The notes beneath the pieces were generated by a model that worked only from the letters and a program-made list of their open reading frames with translations, searched no databases and had not been told where the DNA came from. Below are positions 25,078-32,777 of a stretch of DNA of 64,000 nt, in pieces; the stretch's first letter is position 1; each line of letters begins with the position of its first letter. The DNA comes from Streptomyces flavidovirens DSM 40150 (lineage in GTDB: Bacteria; Actinomycetota; Actinomycetes; Streptomycetales; Streptomycetaceae), in assembly GCF_000429085.1 (NCBI RefSeq), contig NZ_KE386846.1, positions 1-64,000 of the forward strand, in the 5' to 3' direction. The translations under genes and the position numbers were made by a program.

Positions 25078-26505
25078 TCAGTTCTTGGCGGTGGCCCAGG
25101 CGTGCTGGATCGCCAAGTCGGCCTTGACCTCGTCGAGCTGGACCGCGACCGCGGAGGGCGCGGTGCCGCCGCGCCCGTTGCGGGAGGCGAGGGCGCCGGC
25201 GACGTTCAGGACCGTACGCACCTCGGGGGTGAGGTGCGGGGAGATCTTGGCGAACTGCTCGTCGGTGAGCTGGTCGAGCTCGATGCCCTGCTGCTCGCAC
25301 TCCTTGACGCACTCACCGGCGACCTCGTGGGCGACGCGGAACGGCACGCCCTGCCGGACCAGCCACTCGGCGATGTCGGTGGCGAGCGAGAAGCCGGCCG
25401 GCGCCAGTTCCTCCATGCGCTCGCGGTTGACGGTGAGCGTGGCCAGCATGCCGGTGAAGGCGGGCAGCAGGACTTCGAGCGTGTCGCAGGAGTCGAAGAC
25501 CGGCTCCTTGTCCTCCTGGAGGTCGCGGTTGTACGCGAGGGGCAGCGCCTTCAGGGTCGCCATCAGGCCGGTGAGGTTGCCGATGAGCCGGCCGGACTTG
25601 CCGCGGGCGAGTTCGGCGATGTCGGGGTTCTTCTTCTGCGGCATGATCGACGAGCCGGTGGAGAAGGCGTCGTGGAGGGTGACGAAGGAGAACTCCTTCG
25701 TGTTCCAGATGATGATCTCTTCCGCGATCCGGGAGAGGTTGACGCCGATCATCGCGGTGATGAAGGCGAACTCGGCGACGAAGTCGCGCGACGCCGTGCC
25801 GTCGATGGAGTTGCCGGAGGAGCCGCGCTCGAAGCCGAGGTCGGCCGCCACCGCCTCCGGGTCCAGGCCGAGGGAGGAACCCGCCAGGGCCCCTGAACCG
25901 TACGGCGAGACGGCCGTCCGCTCGTCCCACTGCCGCAGCCGCTCGGCGTCCCGCGAGAGGGACTGGGCGTGGGCCAGGACGTGGTGGGCGAAGAGGACCG
26001 GCTGGGCGTGCTGGAGGTGCGTACGGCCGGGCATGGCCACGTCCGCGTGGGCCTCCGCGAGGCCGACGAGCGCGTCCTGGAGCTCGGCGAGCAGGCCGCC
26101 GATGACGCGGGCGTGGTCGCGCAGGTACATCCGGAAGAGCGTGGCGACCTGGTCGTTGCGGGACCGTCCGGCGCGCAGCTTGCCGCCGAGGTCGGGGCCG
26201 AGGCGCTCCAGGAGGCCGCGCTCCAGGGCGGTGTGCACGTCCTCGTCGGCGATGGTGCCGACGAAGGAGCCGTTCGCGACATCGGCTTCGAGCTGGTCGA
26301 GACCGGCCTGCATGCGTTCCAGCTCGTCCGCCGTGAGCAGCCCCGCCTTGTGGAGCACGCGGGCGTGGGCGCGGGAACCGGCGATGTCGTACGGCGCGAG
26401 ACGCCAGTCGAAGTGGACGGACGCGGAGAGCTTGGCCAGGGCCTCGGCCGGTCCGTCGGCGAAACGGCCGCCCCAGAGCCGGACGTCACCGTTGTTGCTG
26501 CTCAC
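25078..26505 (-). CDS. argH: Argininosuccinate lyase
   Basis: 475 residues of the fumarase/aspartase superfamily. It cleaves argininosuccinate to arginine and fumarate, the last step of arginine synthesis. The signature GSSIMPQKKNPD (about 285) holds the catalytic Ser loop; TxxH motif GRTHLQHAQPV and LRAGRSRNDQ are also there. The GTG at 26505 (MSSNNGDVRLWGGRF) has GAGGAG 10 nt upstream. It is 83 bp downstream of argG with a hairpin between them. Confidence 0.96.
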   Translation of the reverse strand: MSSNNGDVRLWGGRFADGPAEALAKLSASVHFDWRLAPYDIAGSRAHARVLHKAGLLTADELERMQAGLDQLEADVANGSFVGTIADEDVHTALERGLLERLGPDLGGKLRAGRSRNDQVATLFRMYLRDHARVIGGLLAELQDALVGLAEAHADVAMPGRTHLQHAQPVLFAHHVLAHAQSLSRDAERLRQWDERTAVSPYGSGALAGSSLGLDPEAVAADLGFERGSSGNSIDGTASRDFVAEFAFITAMIGVNLSRIAEEIIIWNTKEFSFVTLHDAFSTGSSIMPQKKNPDIAELARGKSGRLIGNLTGLMATLKALPLAYNRDLQEDKEPVFDSCDTLEVLLPAFTGMLATLTVNRERMEELAPAGFSLATDIAEWLVRQGVPFRVAHEVAGECVKECEQQGIELDQLTDEQFAKISPHLTPEVRTVLNVAGALASRNGRGGTAPSAVAVQLDEVKADLAIQHAWATAKN

Positions 26506-26537
26506 AGCTACTGCTCCTCAAGGGTGGGGATGTGCGA

Positions 26538-26570
26538 CCGCCTCCCCGCCGCAGAGGGTCGGGGAGGCGG
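26538..26570 (-). terminator. Hairpin between argG and argH
   Basis: An 11-bp perfect stem, CCGCCTCCCCG with CGGGGAGGCGG, and an 11-nt loop. It lies in the 83-bp argG-argH gap, so it may partly end transcription or stabilise the argG message. Confidence 0.6.
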
Positions 26571-26588
26571 CTGTCGAACGAGTTCGGG

Positions 26589-27782
26589 TTACGCCAGGTC
26601 ACGTTTCGCCGCGATCTTCGACGACAGGCCGAAGATCTCGATGAAGCCCTGCGCCTTGGACTGGTCGAACGTGTCGCCCGAGTCGTACGTCGCCAGGTTG
26701 AAGTCGTACAGCGACTCGTCGGACTTCCGGCCGGTGACGACGGCGCGGCCGCCGTGCAGGGTCATCCGGATGTCGCCGGTGACGTGCTGGTTGGCCTCGT
26801 TGATGAAACCGTCCAGGGCGCGCTTGAGCGGGGAGAACCACAGGCCGTCGTAGACCATCTCGCCCCAGCGCTGCTCGACCTGCCGCTTGTAGCGGGCCAG
26901 CTCGCGCTCGACGGTGACGTTCTCCAGCTCCTGGTGGGCGGTGATCAGTGCGATCGCGCCGGGGGCCTCGTACACCTCACGGGACTTGATGCCCACGAGC
27001 CGGTCCTCGACCATGTCGATCCGGCCGATGCCCTGGGCGCCGGCGCGCTCGTTGAGCTGCTGGATCGCCTGGAGGACGGTGACGGGCTTGCCGTCGATGG
27101 CGACCGGGACGCCCTCCTTGAAGGAGATGACGACCTCGTCGGCCTCGCGCGGCAGCGCCGGGTTCGAGGTGTACTCGTAGATGTCCTCGATCGGGGCGTT
27201 CCAGATGTCCTCCAGGAAGCCCGTCTCGACGGCGCGCCCGAAGACGTTCTGGTCGATGGAGTACGGGGACTTCTTGGTGGTCGCGATCGGGAGGTTCTTC
27301 TCCTCGCAGAAGGCGATCGCCTTGTCGCGGGTCATCGCGTAGTCGCGGACCGGGGCGATGCACTTCAGGTCGGGGCCGAGCGCGGAGATGCCGGCCTCGA
27401 AGCGGACCTGGTCGTTGCCCTTGCCGGTGCAGCCGTGGGCGACGATCGAGGCGCCGTGCTTGTTGGCGGCGGCGACGAGGTGCTTGACGATGGTCGGCCG
27501 CGAGAGGGCGGAGACCAGCGGGTAGCGGTCCATGTAGAGGGCGTTGGCCTTGATCGCCGGGAGGCAGTACTCCTCGGCGAACTCGTCCTTGGCGTCCGCG
27601 ACCTCGGCTTCGACGGCACCGCAGGCGAGCGCGCGCTTGCGGATGACGTCCAGGTCCTCGCCGCCCTGGCCGACGTCCACGGCAACGGCGATGACCTCGG
27701 CGCCCGTCTCCTCGGCGATCCAGCCGATGGCGACGGAGGTGTCCAGGCCGCCCGAGTAGGCGAGTACGACGCGCTCGGTCAC
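26589..27782 (-). CDS. argG: Argininosuccinate synthase
   Basis: 397 residues. It joins citrulline and aspartate with ATP. The N-terminal PP-loop is VLAYSGGLDTSVAI, followed by the citrulline/aspartate site GCTGKGNDQVRFE and KSPYSIDQNVFGR. The GTG at 27782 has AAGGAG 7 nt upstream and gives the usual N-terminus. An ARG-box-like palindrome lies 32 bp upstream. It is separated from argR by the inserted lasso cluster and two further genes. Confidence 0.96.
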   Translation of the reverse strand: MTERVVLAYSGGLDTSVAIGWIAEETGAEVIAVAVDVGQGGEDLDVIRKRALACGAVEAEVADAKDEFAEEYCLPAIKANALYMDRYPLVSALSRPTIVKHLVAAANKHGASIVAHGCTGKGNDQVRFEAGISALGPDLKCIAPVRDYAMTRDKAIAFCEEKNLPIATTKKSPYSIDQNVFGRAVETGFLEDIWNAPIEDIYEYTSNPALPREADEVVISFKEGVPVAIDGKPVTVLQAIQQLNERAGAQGIGRIDMVEDRLVGIKSREVYEAPGAIALITAHQELENVTVERELARYKRQVEQRWGEMVYDGLWFSPLKRALDGFINEANQHVTGDIRMTLHGGRAVVTGRKSDESLYDFNLATYDSGDTFDQSKAQGFIEIFGLSSKIAAKRDLA

Positions 27783-27810
27783 GGGTTTCTCCTTACGATG
27801 CATGCGGTAG

Positions 27811-27828
27811 TAGGCATAACTATGCAGC
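27811..27828 (-). promoter_or_regulatory. ARG box upstream of argG
   Basis: Core GCATAACTATGC (27814-27825), a perfect 5-bp inverted repeat with a 2-bp centre, inside a locally AT-rich stretch. It resembles ArgR/AhrC operators and the site in front of argC in this window. ArgR bound there with arginine would repress argG-argH. Confidence 0.7.
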
Positions 27829-27839
27829 ACTCCGTATGT

Positions 27840-28117
27840 TTCGTCAACCCGGTCCCCGAGGCGCCGGGGCGGGCGGACGCGATGCGCGAATGCGGATCAA
27901 GGCCTAGCCTGGAATGGCGTACGGCGAGCGTGCTCCAGGGCACGGAGCCGGCGCCGGATGGCTGATGACGCGCCGCTGATGACGCGCCCGCGTTCGAGTG
28001 CGCGCTGGGGCGACTGTCCAGCCAAGACCCTCAGGTTCAGGTTCCTGCTGCCTTCGCGCACGGCTGTGGCCGCGCGGGTCGGCACATCGAGAGGAACGCG
28101 AAGGGAGGTGTACCGAA
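27840..28117 (+). promoter_or_regulatory. Upstream region of the lasso cluster with 14-bp direct repeat
   Basis: 278 bp between the argG promoter and the lasso precursor. GCTGATGACGCGCC is repeated exactly in tandem at 27961-27974 and 27975-27988, a possible activator site. TAGCCT at 27905-27910 could be a -10. A strong GGGAGGTG site precedes the precursor ATG by 8 nt. No other gene is apparent. Confidence 0.45.
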
Positions 28118-28237
28118 ATGCGCACCTACGAGCGTCCGACCCTGACTCCGATGGGTTCGTTCGGGAAGGTGACCGGCGGACGAGTCAAGAGGACAGGCCC
28201 TCCTGACATTCTCCACCGCCACCGCCTGGTCGGCTGA
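28118..28237 (+). CDS. Lasso peptide precursor
   Basis: 39 residues. The leader has the actinobacterial YxxPxL recognition motif (YERPTL, residues 4-9), a GSFGKVT stretch and a Thr at 19. If that Thr is the usual penultimate leader residue, cleavage after Gly20 gives core GRVKRTGPPDILHRHRLVG. The N-terminal Gly suits a lasso ring. The only acidic residue is Asp30, position 10 of that core; known rings close on position 7, 8 or 9. Starts at Arg22 or Val23 would give 9 or 8 but break the Thr rule. The GGGAGGTG site is excellent. All processing genes follow directly. Confidence 0.85.
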   Translation: MRTYERPTLTPMGSFGKVTGGRVKRTGPPDILHRHRLVG

Positions 28238-28260
28238 GGTCACCCGAGAGAAGCGGAACC

Positions 28261-28289
28261 CTGGTGGCGGTGCTGGATACCGCCACCAG
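28261..28289 (+). promoter_or_regulatory. Stem-loop between lasso precursor and cyclase genes
   Basis: CTGGTGGCGGT (28261-28271) pairs perfectly with ACCGCCACCAG (28279-28289), loop 7 nt, 23 bp after the precursor stop. A hairpin here would let more precursor than enzyme mRNA accumulate, by partial termination or protection of the 3' end. Confidence 0.65.
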
Positions 28290-28314
28290 GCCCGTCCAGC
28301 GAAAGCGGGGCCCC

Positions 28315-30171
28315 ATGGCCGGATTGACCGGACTGGCAGCGGTTCCCTCATGGTTCGTCGTTCTTCCCGACTGCGCGGCGGCGGGCCCCCTTGCGCGGGC
28401 TTTGCGCGGCTACGCGGACGTGACCGTCAGTCACCCGTCGGGGCAGCCATGGGTGTTGGGCCGGTGGGCCGTCGACGAGATGGCCGCCGCGGAGGCGGGA
28501 GACAGCAAAGTCGCCGTGCTGGGCCAGCACGCGAGCGCCGACCGGCGCCGGGTGAGCCGGAGCGCCGAACGCGTGCGGACCCCCGGCGATGTCGACGCCT
28601 TGGCCGCCGAATTGACGGGCAGTTCGCATCTGATCGCCTCGGTGGCCGGGAAAGTACGCGTACAGGGCACCGTCACCGGCCTGCGGCGGGTGTTCTCCGC
28701 CGAGATCAACGGAGTCACAGCCGCCTCGGACCGGGCCGATGTACTCGCGCTGCTCCTCGGGTCCGGCATGGACGAACGGCGGCTCGCCGTTCATCTGCTG
28801 GTGCCGCCCGTGCTTCACCCCCTGTCGGACAAACCGGTGTGGCGGGACGTGACCTTCCTGCCCACCGACCGCTATCTGCTGCTCGACGAGAGCGGCCGTG
28901 CCCGGCAGATCCGTTGGTGGACGCCACCCGAGCCCGAGCTGCCGTTGGCTCAGGGGGCGCAACGGCTGCGCGCGGCGCTGACGGCCGCGGTGGACGCCCG
29001 TACCGGAGGCCGTGATCCGGTCGGCTGCGATCTGAGCGGACTGGACTCGACGTCGGTGTGCTCCTTGGCGGCCCGCCGGTCCAAGGTCGTGGCCTGCACC
29101 GCGGCGAGTCCCGATCCGCTCGACGACGACGTGCTGTGGGCGACCCGCACGGCGGCCGCGCTCGACGGTGGCGTGGAACACCACGTCATCCCGTCCGACG
29201 AGATGCCGCTGATTTACCACGGGCTGCTGGACGTGGACGAGTTGTTCGACGAGCCCTGCGGGAGCATCGCCGATCACGCCCGCTGGCTCACCATCGCCGG
29301 ACGCGCCGCAGCACACGGGTGCCGGCTGCACCTGACGGGTTTCGGCGGAGACGAGCTGCTGGCCTCCTCGACGTCCCACCTGCTTACGTTGCTGCGTACG
29401 CGCCCCGCTGTCGCCCTGCGGCAGCTCAACGTCCTGGCGACGAAGCACGGGTGGTCCCGCAAGCAACTGCTCCGGGAGCTGGCCGACCGTCGTCCGTACG
29501 ACCGCTGGCTTCTGGGAGCTGCGGACCGGCTCACCACTCCCTCGGCGCAGGACGGGGTGTCGTTGGGCTGGGGGTCCCCTCCGAGTCTGCCGCCGTGGGC
29601 CACGCCGGAAGCGGTCGGCGCCGTAAGGGAGTTGATCCGCGCGGAGGCACCCACCGCCGAGCCGCTCGCCGGGCGCCAGGGGCAGCACTTCGAACTGGAG
29701 GGAATCCAGTACGCGGCCCACCCCGTGCGTCACATCGCCCGGCTCGCCGACCGGGCGGGAATCACCCTCGCCGCGCCCTACTTCGACGACCGCGTGCTCG
29801 AAGCGAGCCTCGCGGTGCGGCCGGAGGAGAAGGGCACCCCCTGGGAGTACAAGCCGCTGATCCTGGCGGCGATGCGCGGCATCATCCCTCCGGCGAGCCT
29901 GACGCGGCAGACCAAATCCGGGGGAATCTGCGACCTCAATGTCGCGCTGCGCACGAACCGGGCGGACCTGCTCGCCCTGTGGGACGACTCCCGGCTGGGC
30001 CGGCTGGGACTGATCGACGCGGCGGAACTGCGCGGGATCTGCACCCGGCCCCTCGACCCCAACCATCCCCACGATCTGCACGGCGGGCTCTACCAGAGCG
30101 TGGCCTGCGAAATCTGGCTGCGTACCTGGGAACGGGCCGCCGCCCAACCGACCGCGGGAGCGATGCCATGA
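28315..30171 (+). CDS. Lasso peptide macrolactam synthetase (asparagine-synthase-like)
   Basis: 618 residues. It has an N-terminal glutaminase-like remnant domain and an Asn-synthase-type ATP pyrophosphatase domain (about 215-600). It would adenylate the core's acidic side chain with ATP and close the ring with the N-terminal amine. Recognised parts are VGCDLSGLDSTSVCSLA (PP-loop), HLTGFGGDELLA and the PYFDDRVLEASLAV...EYKPLILAAMRGIIP region. The PP-loop reads SGLDS where the family usually has SGGLDS. ATG 28315 has AAAGCGGGG just upstream. A GTG at 28264 would extend the protein through the stem-loop and is less likely. The stop overlaps the next start (ATGA). Confidence 0.9.
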   Translation: MAGLTGLAAVPSWFVVLPDCAAAGPLARALRGYADVTVSHPSGQPWVLGRWAVDEMAAAEAGDSKVAVLGQHASADRRRVSRSAERVRTPGDVDALAAELTGSSHLIASVAGKVRVQGTVTGLRRVFSAEINGVTAASDRADVLALLLGSGMDERRLAVHLLVPPVLHPLSDKPVWRDVTFLPTDRYLLLDESGRARQIRWWTPPEPELPLAQGAQRLRAALTAAVDARTGGRDPVGCDLSGLDSTSVCSLAARRSKVVACTAASPDPLDDDVLWATRTAAALDGGVEHHVIPSDEMPLIYHGLLDVDELFDEPCGSIADHARWLTIAGRAAAHGCRLHLTGFGGDELLASSTSHLLTLLRTRPAVALRQLNVLATKHGWSRKQLLRELADRRPYDRWLLGAADRLTTPSAQDGVSLGWGSPPSLPPWATPEAVGAVRELIRAEAPTAEPLAGRQGQHFELEGIQYAAHPVRHIARLADRAGITLAAPYFDDRVLEASLAVRPEEKGTPWEYKPLILAAMRGIIPPASLTRQTKSGGICDLNVALRTNRADLLALWDDSRLGRLGLIDAAELRGICTRPLDPNHPHDLHGGLYQSVACEIWLRTWERAAAQPTAGAMP

Positions 30172-30425
30172 CACTCAAGCTGCGTACCGGCGTGTCCTGC
30201 GCCGACACCGACTACGGAATCGCGCTGCTCGACGAGGACAGCGGCGAGTACTGGGAGCTGAACCCCACCGGCGCGCAGGTCCTGCGGCTCCTGCTGCGCG
30301 GCGGCACCTCGGAGCAGGCGGTGCGGGACCTGACCGATACCTGCGACGTCGATGCCGAGAGCGCGCGCGACGACGTACGGGGCCTGGTCGAGGCACTCGA
30401 CTCGTCCGGCCTGGTGGAGCGGTAG
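30168..30425 (+). CDS. Lasso RRE protein (PqqD-like, B1)
   Basis: 85 residues of the PqqD-like RiPP recognition element. GIALLDEDSGEYWELNPTGAQVLRLLLRGGT (about 17-46) is the typical beta-hairpin and helix that binds the leader's YxxP motif and presents it to the protease. ATG 30168 overlaps the cyclase stop by 4 bp. The 15-bp gap to the protease gene holds an AAGGAG site. It fits the split B1/B2 arrangement of actinobacterial lasso systems. Confidence 0.92.
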   Translation: MTLKLRTGVSCADTDYGIALLDEDSGEYWELNPTGAQVLRLLLRGGTSEQAVRDLTDTCDVDAESARDDVRGLVEALDSSGLVER

Positions 30426-30440
30426 GAGAAGGAGAGCCCA

Positions 30441-30857
30441 GTGACCTTTCCGCAAGCCCTCTCTCACGAACCGCGCGCGGTGCCCCCGGCGCGCCGGGCC
30501 GAAGTGCGGCTGGTCGTCGGCCTTGCCCGGCTGCTGGCGCGTCACCCTCCGCGGCGCATCCGGGCGGTACTCCGCCGCGTCAGCCGTGGTGCCCGTCCCG
30601 CGCGTTACGACGAGGCGCTGGCCGCCCGCGAGACCGTGGTGGCCGTCAGCCTGGCCTGCGCCGCGCCGGAAGGCTGCCTGCCCCGGTCACTGGCCACCGC
30701 CCTGCTGTGCCGCCTGCACGGACGGTGGCCGGTCTGGTGTGTGGGGGCGCGGCGGGTGGCACCGTTCGCGGCGCACGCCTGGGTGGAGGCCGCGGGTGTT
30801 CCCGTCGGCGAGGACGCCCCGCCCGACTACTTCCGGGCCTTCTTCACGGTGCCATGA
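30441..30857 (+). CDS. Lasso leader peptidase (transglutaminase-like, B2)
   Basis: 138 residues of the lasso B2 family. The catalytic Cys is in GCLPRSLATALLCRLHG (about 75), His in FAAHAWVEAAGVPVG (about 115) and the Asp nearby, the transglutaminase-like triad. It cuts the leader off the precursor with the help of B1. GTG 30441 has AAGGAG 8 nt upstream. The stop overlaps the ABC gene start (ATGA). The length is normal for this family. Confidence 0.93.
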   Translation: MTFPQALSHEPRAVPPARRAEVRLVVGLARLLARHPPRRIRAVLRRVSRGARPARYDEALAARETVVAVSLACAAPEGCLPRSLATALLCRLHGRWPVWCVGARRVAPFAAHAWVEAAGVPVGEDAPPDYFRAFFTVP

Positions 30858-32650
30858 GCGGCACGGGTGGCGACGGCGTGCCCGGCGGCGGACACCTCAC
30901 CGCACCGCGGGAGGTCCTGCGCGTACTGCGCGGGCACCGGCGGTGGATCGCGGGCGCGGTGACGCTGACGCTGATCGCTTCGGCACTGGGTCTGGCCCAG
31001 CCTCTGGTGGTCAGGCGAGTGATCGACTCGTCCGGTGCGGGGACGGCCGTCGCCGGGTCCGTCGTCCTGCTGGTCGCGCTGTTCGTCGCCCAGGCGCTGG
31101 TCGAGGCGGTGGCCGGTTACGTCCTGGCGCGCACCGGAGAAGGGGTCGTTCTGGGCGTACGCCTCAACCTCATCGACCATCTGCTGCGGCTGCCCATGAG
31201 GACGTACGACCGGCATCGGATCGGCGACCTGATCTCGCGGGCCGGGACCGACAGCACAGCCCTGCGCCTGCTCATCGCCCAGGGCTTCACCGACGCGGTC
31301 ACCGGCAGCATCGGCCTGGCCGGTGTGGTCGCCCTGATGATCTGGCTCGACTGGGCCCTCTTCCTCGTCGTCATCGCCATGATCGCCTTCGGCGCGCTGG
31401 TCGTCGCCTCGGTGCTGCGCGGCATCGCCCGCGCCTCGCTCCACGCCCAGCAGGCCACCGGATCGATGACCGCGGAACTGGAGCGGGCCCTGGGCGCCAT
31501 CCGCACCGTACGGGCCAGTCGCGCCGAACGGCGGGAGGCGGACCGCATCGGAGCACAGGCCCGGTCGGCGTTCTCCGCGGGCGTACGGGTGGGGAAGCTG
31601 GACGCGGTGGTCACACCGGCGATCGACCTGACGCTCCACGGGTCGTTCCTCGTGGTCCTGCTCATCGGCGGCGTACGGGTCGCGGGCCAGGGCGGCTCGG
31701 TCGCCGACCTGGCCGCCTTCCTGCTCTACATGCTCTATCTGGTGGGGCCGGTCGGCGCGGTCTTCCAGGCCGTGAGCACCATGCAGCAGGGCGCGGGAGC
31801 GCTGCGGCGGATCGCCGAGATCCTCGACCTGCCGCAGGAGCCGGACAGCGGGCGCCGGTACGACGTCACCTCCCCGGCGACCGAGGTGACCCGCCCGCCG
31901 GTATTGGAGTTCAGGGACGTCTGGTTCGGCTACGACCCGCGGCATCCGGTGCTGCGCGGGGTGTCGTTCGAGGTGCCGCCACGCGGTCATGTCGCCCTGA
32001 TCGGCAGCTCCGGCGTCGGAAAATCGACGGTCTTCGCGCTGGCAGAGCGCTTCTACGACCCCGACGAGGGACTTGTCCTGTTCGAGGGCCGCGACGTACG
32101 GACCCTCAGCCGCGCCCAGCACCGCGCCCGGATCGGGCTCGTCGAGCAGCACGCCCCGGTCATGTACGGCACGCTGCGGGAGAACCTGCTGTACGCCGCC
32201 CCCGAGGCCGGCGCCGGCGAACTGGACCGGGTGGTGGAGCTGGCCCAGCTCACGGAGCTGGCGTCCCGGCTGCCGCGCGGCCTCGACACCGACGCCGGGG
32301 AACACGGCATGGCGCTCTCCGGCGGCGAACGCATGCGCATCGCCATCGCCAGGTCCCTGCTCACCCGGCCCAGCCTGCTGCTGCTCGACGAGCCGACCGC
32401 CCACCTCGACGCCGTGAACGAGGCGGCGCTACGCCGGTCGATCCGCCGGACGAGCGGCGAGTGCGCGCTGCTGGTCATCGCGCACCGGTTCTCGACGATC
32501 CACGCCGCGGACCTGATCGTCGTACTCGACGCGGGTGAGATCGTCGCCACGGGCAGCCACGAGGAACTGCTCGACACCAGTGACCACTACCGGTCTCTGT
32601 GCCGTGCCCAGCAGGTGGAGGGGCCCGAGGGAGCCGGCCGGCGCCCGTGA
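30854..32650 (+). CDS. Lasso ABC exporter (MsbA-type half transporter)
   Basis: 598 residues. Six membrane helices (about 28-300) precede the nucleotide-binding domain (about 345-590) with Walker A IGSSGVGKST, signature LSGGERMRIAIARSL, Walker B LLLLDEPTAHLD and an H-loop IAHR. The end LDAGEIVATGSHEELL is standard. It would export the mature lasso peptide and often gives self-immunity. ATG 30854 overlaps the B2 stop. It is the last gene of the A-C-B1-B2-D operon. Confidence 0.93.
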   Translation: MSGTGGDGVPGGGHLTAPREVLRVLRGHRRWIAGAVTLTLIASALGLAQPLVVRRVIDSSGAGTAVAGSVVLLVALFVAQALVEAVAGYVLARTGEGVVLGVRLNLIDHLLRLPMRTYDRHRIGDLISRAGTDSTALRLLIAQGFTDAVTGSIGLAGVVALMIWLDWALFLVVIAMIAFGALVVASVLRGIARASLHAQQATGSMTAELERALGAIRTVRASRAERREADRIGAQARSAFSAGVRVGKLDAVVTPAIDLTLHGSFLVVLLIGGVRVAGQGGSVADLAAFLLYMLYLVGPVGAVFQAVSTMQQGAGALRRIAEILDLPQEPDSGRRYDVTSPATEVTRPPVLEFRDVWFGYDPRHPVLRGVSFEVPPRGHVALIGSSGVGKSTVFALAERFYDPDEGLVLFEGRDVRTLSRAQHRARIGLVEQHAPVMYGTLRENLLYAAPEAGAGELDRVVELAQLTELASRLPRGLDTDAGEHGMALSGGERMRIAIARSLLTRPSLLLLDEPTAHLDAVNEAALRRSIRRTSGECALLVIAHRFSTIHAADLIVVLDAGEIVATGSHEELLDTSDHYRSLCRAQQVEGPEGAGRRP

Positions 32651-32777
32651 ACCGTGCCCGGCGCCGCGGGCCCTCCCCCCGAATGCACCTCGCCGGGGGG
32701 CGGCCTCTCGTCCGTACGCCGAAGGTGGAAACGCGGGCTGCGGGCCACCGGAAAGCCGTAAGGAGCAGTGGACAGCT

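Noticed and set aside
28264..28314. GTG 51 bases upstream as the cyclase start
   Set aside because: It lies inside the 11-bp stem-loop and the added residues do not look conserved; the ATG at 28315 has a better site.
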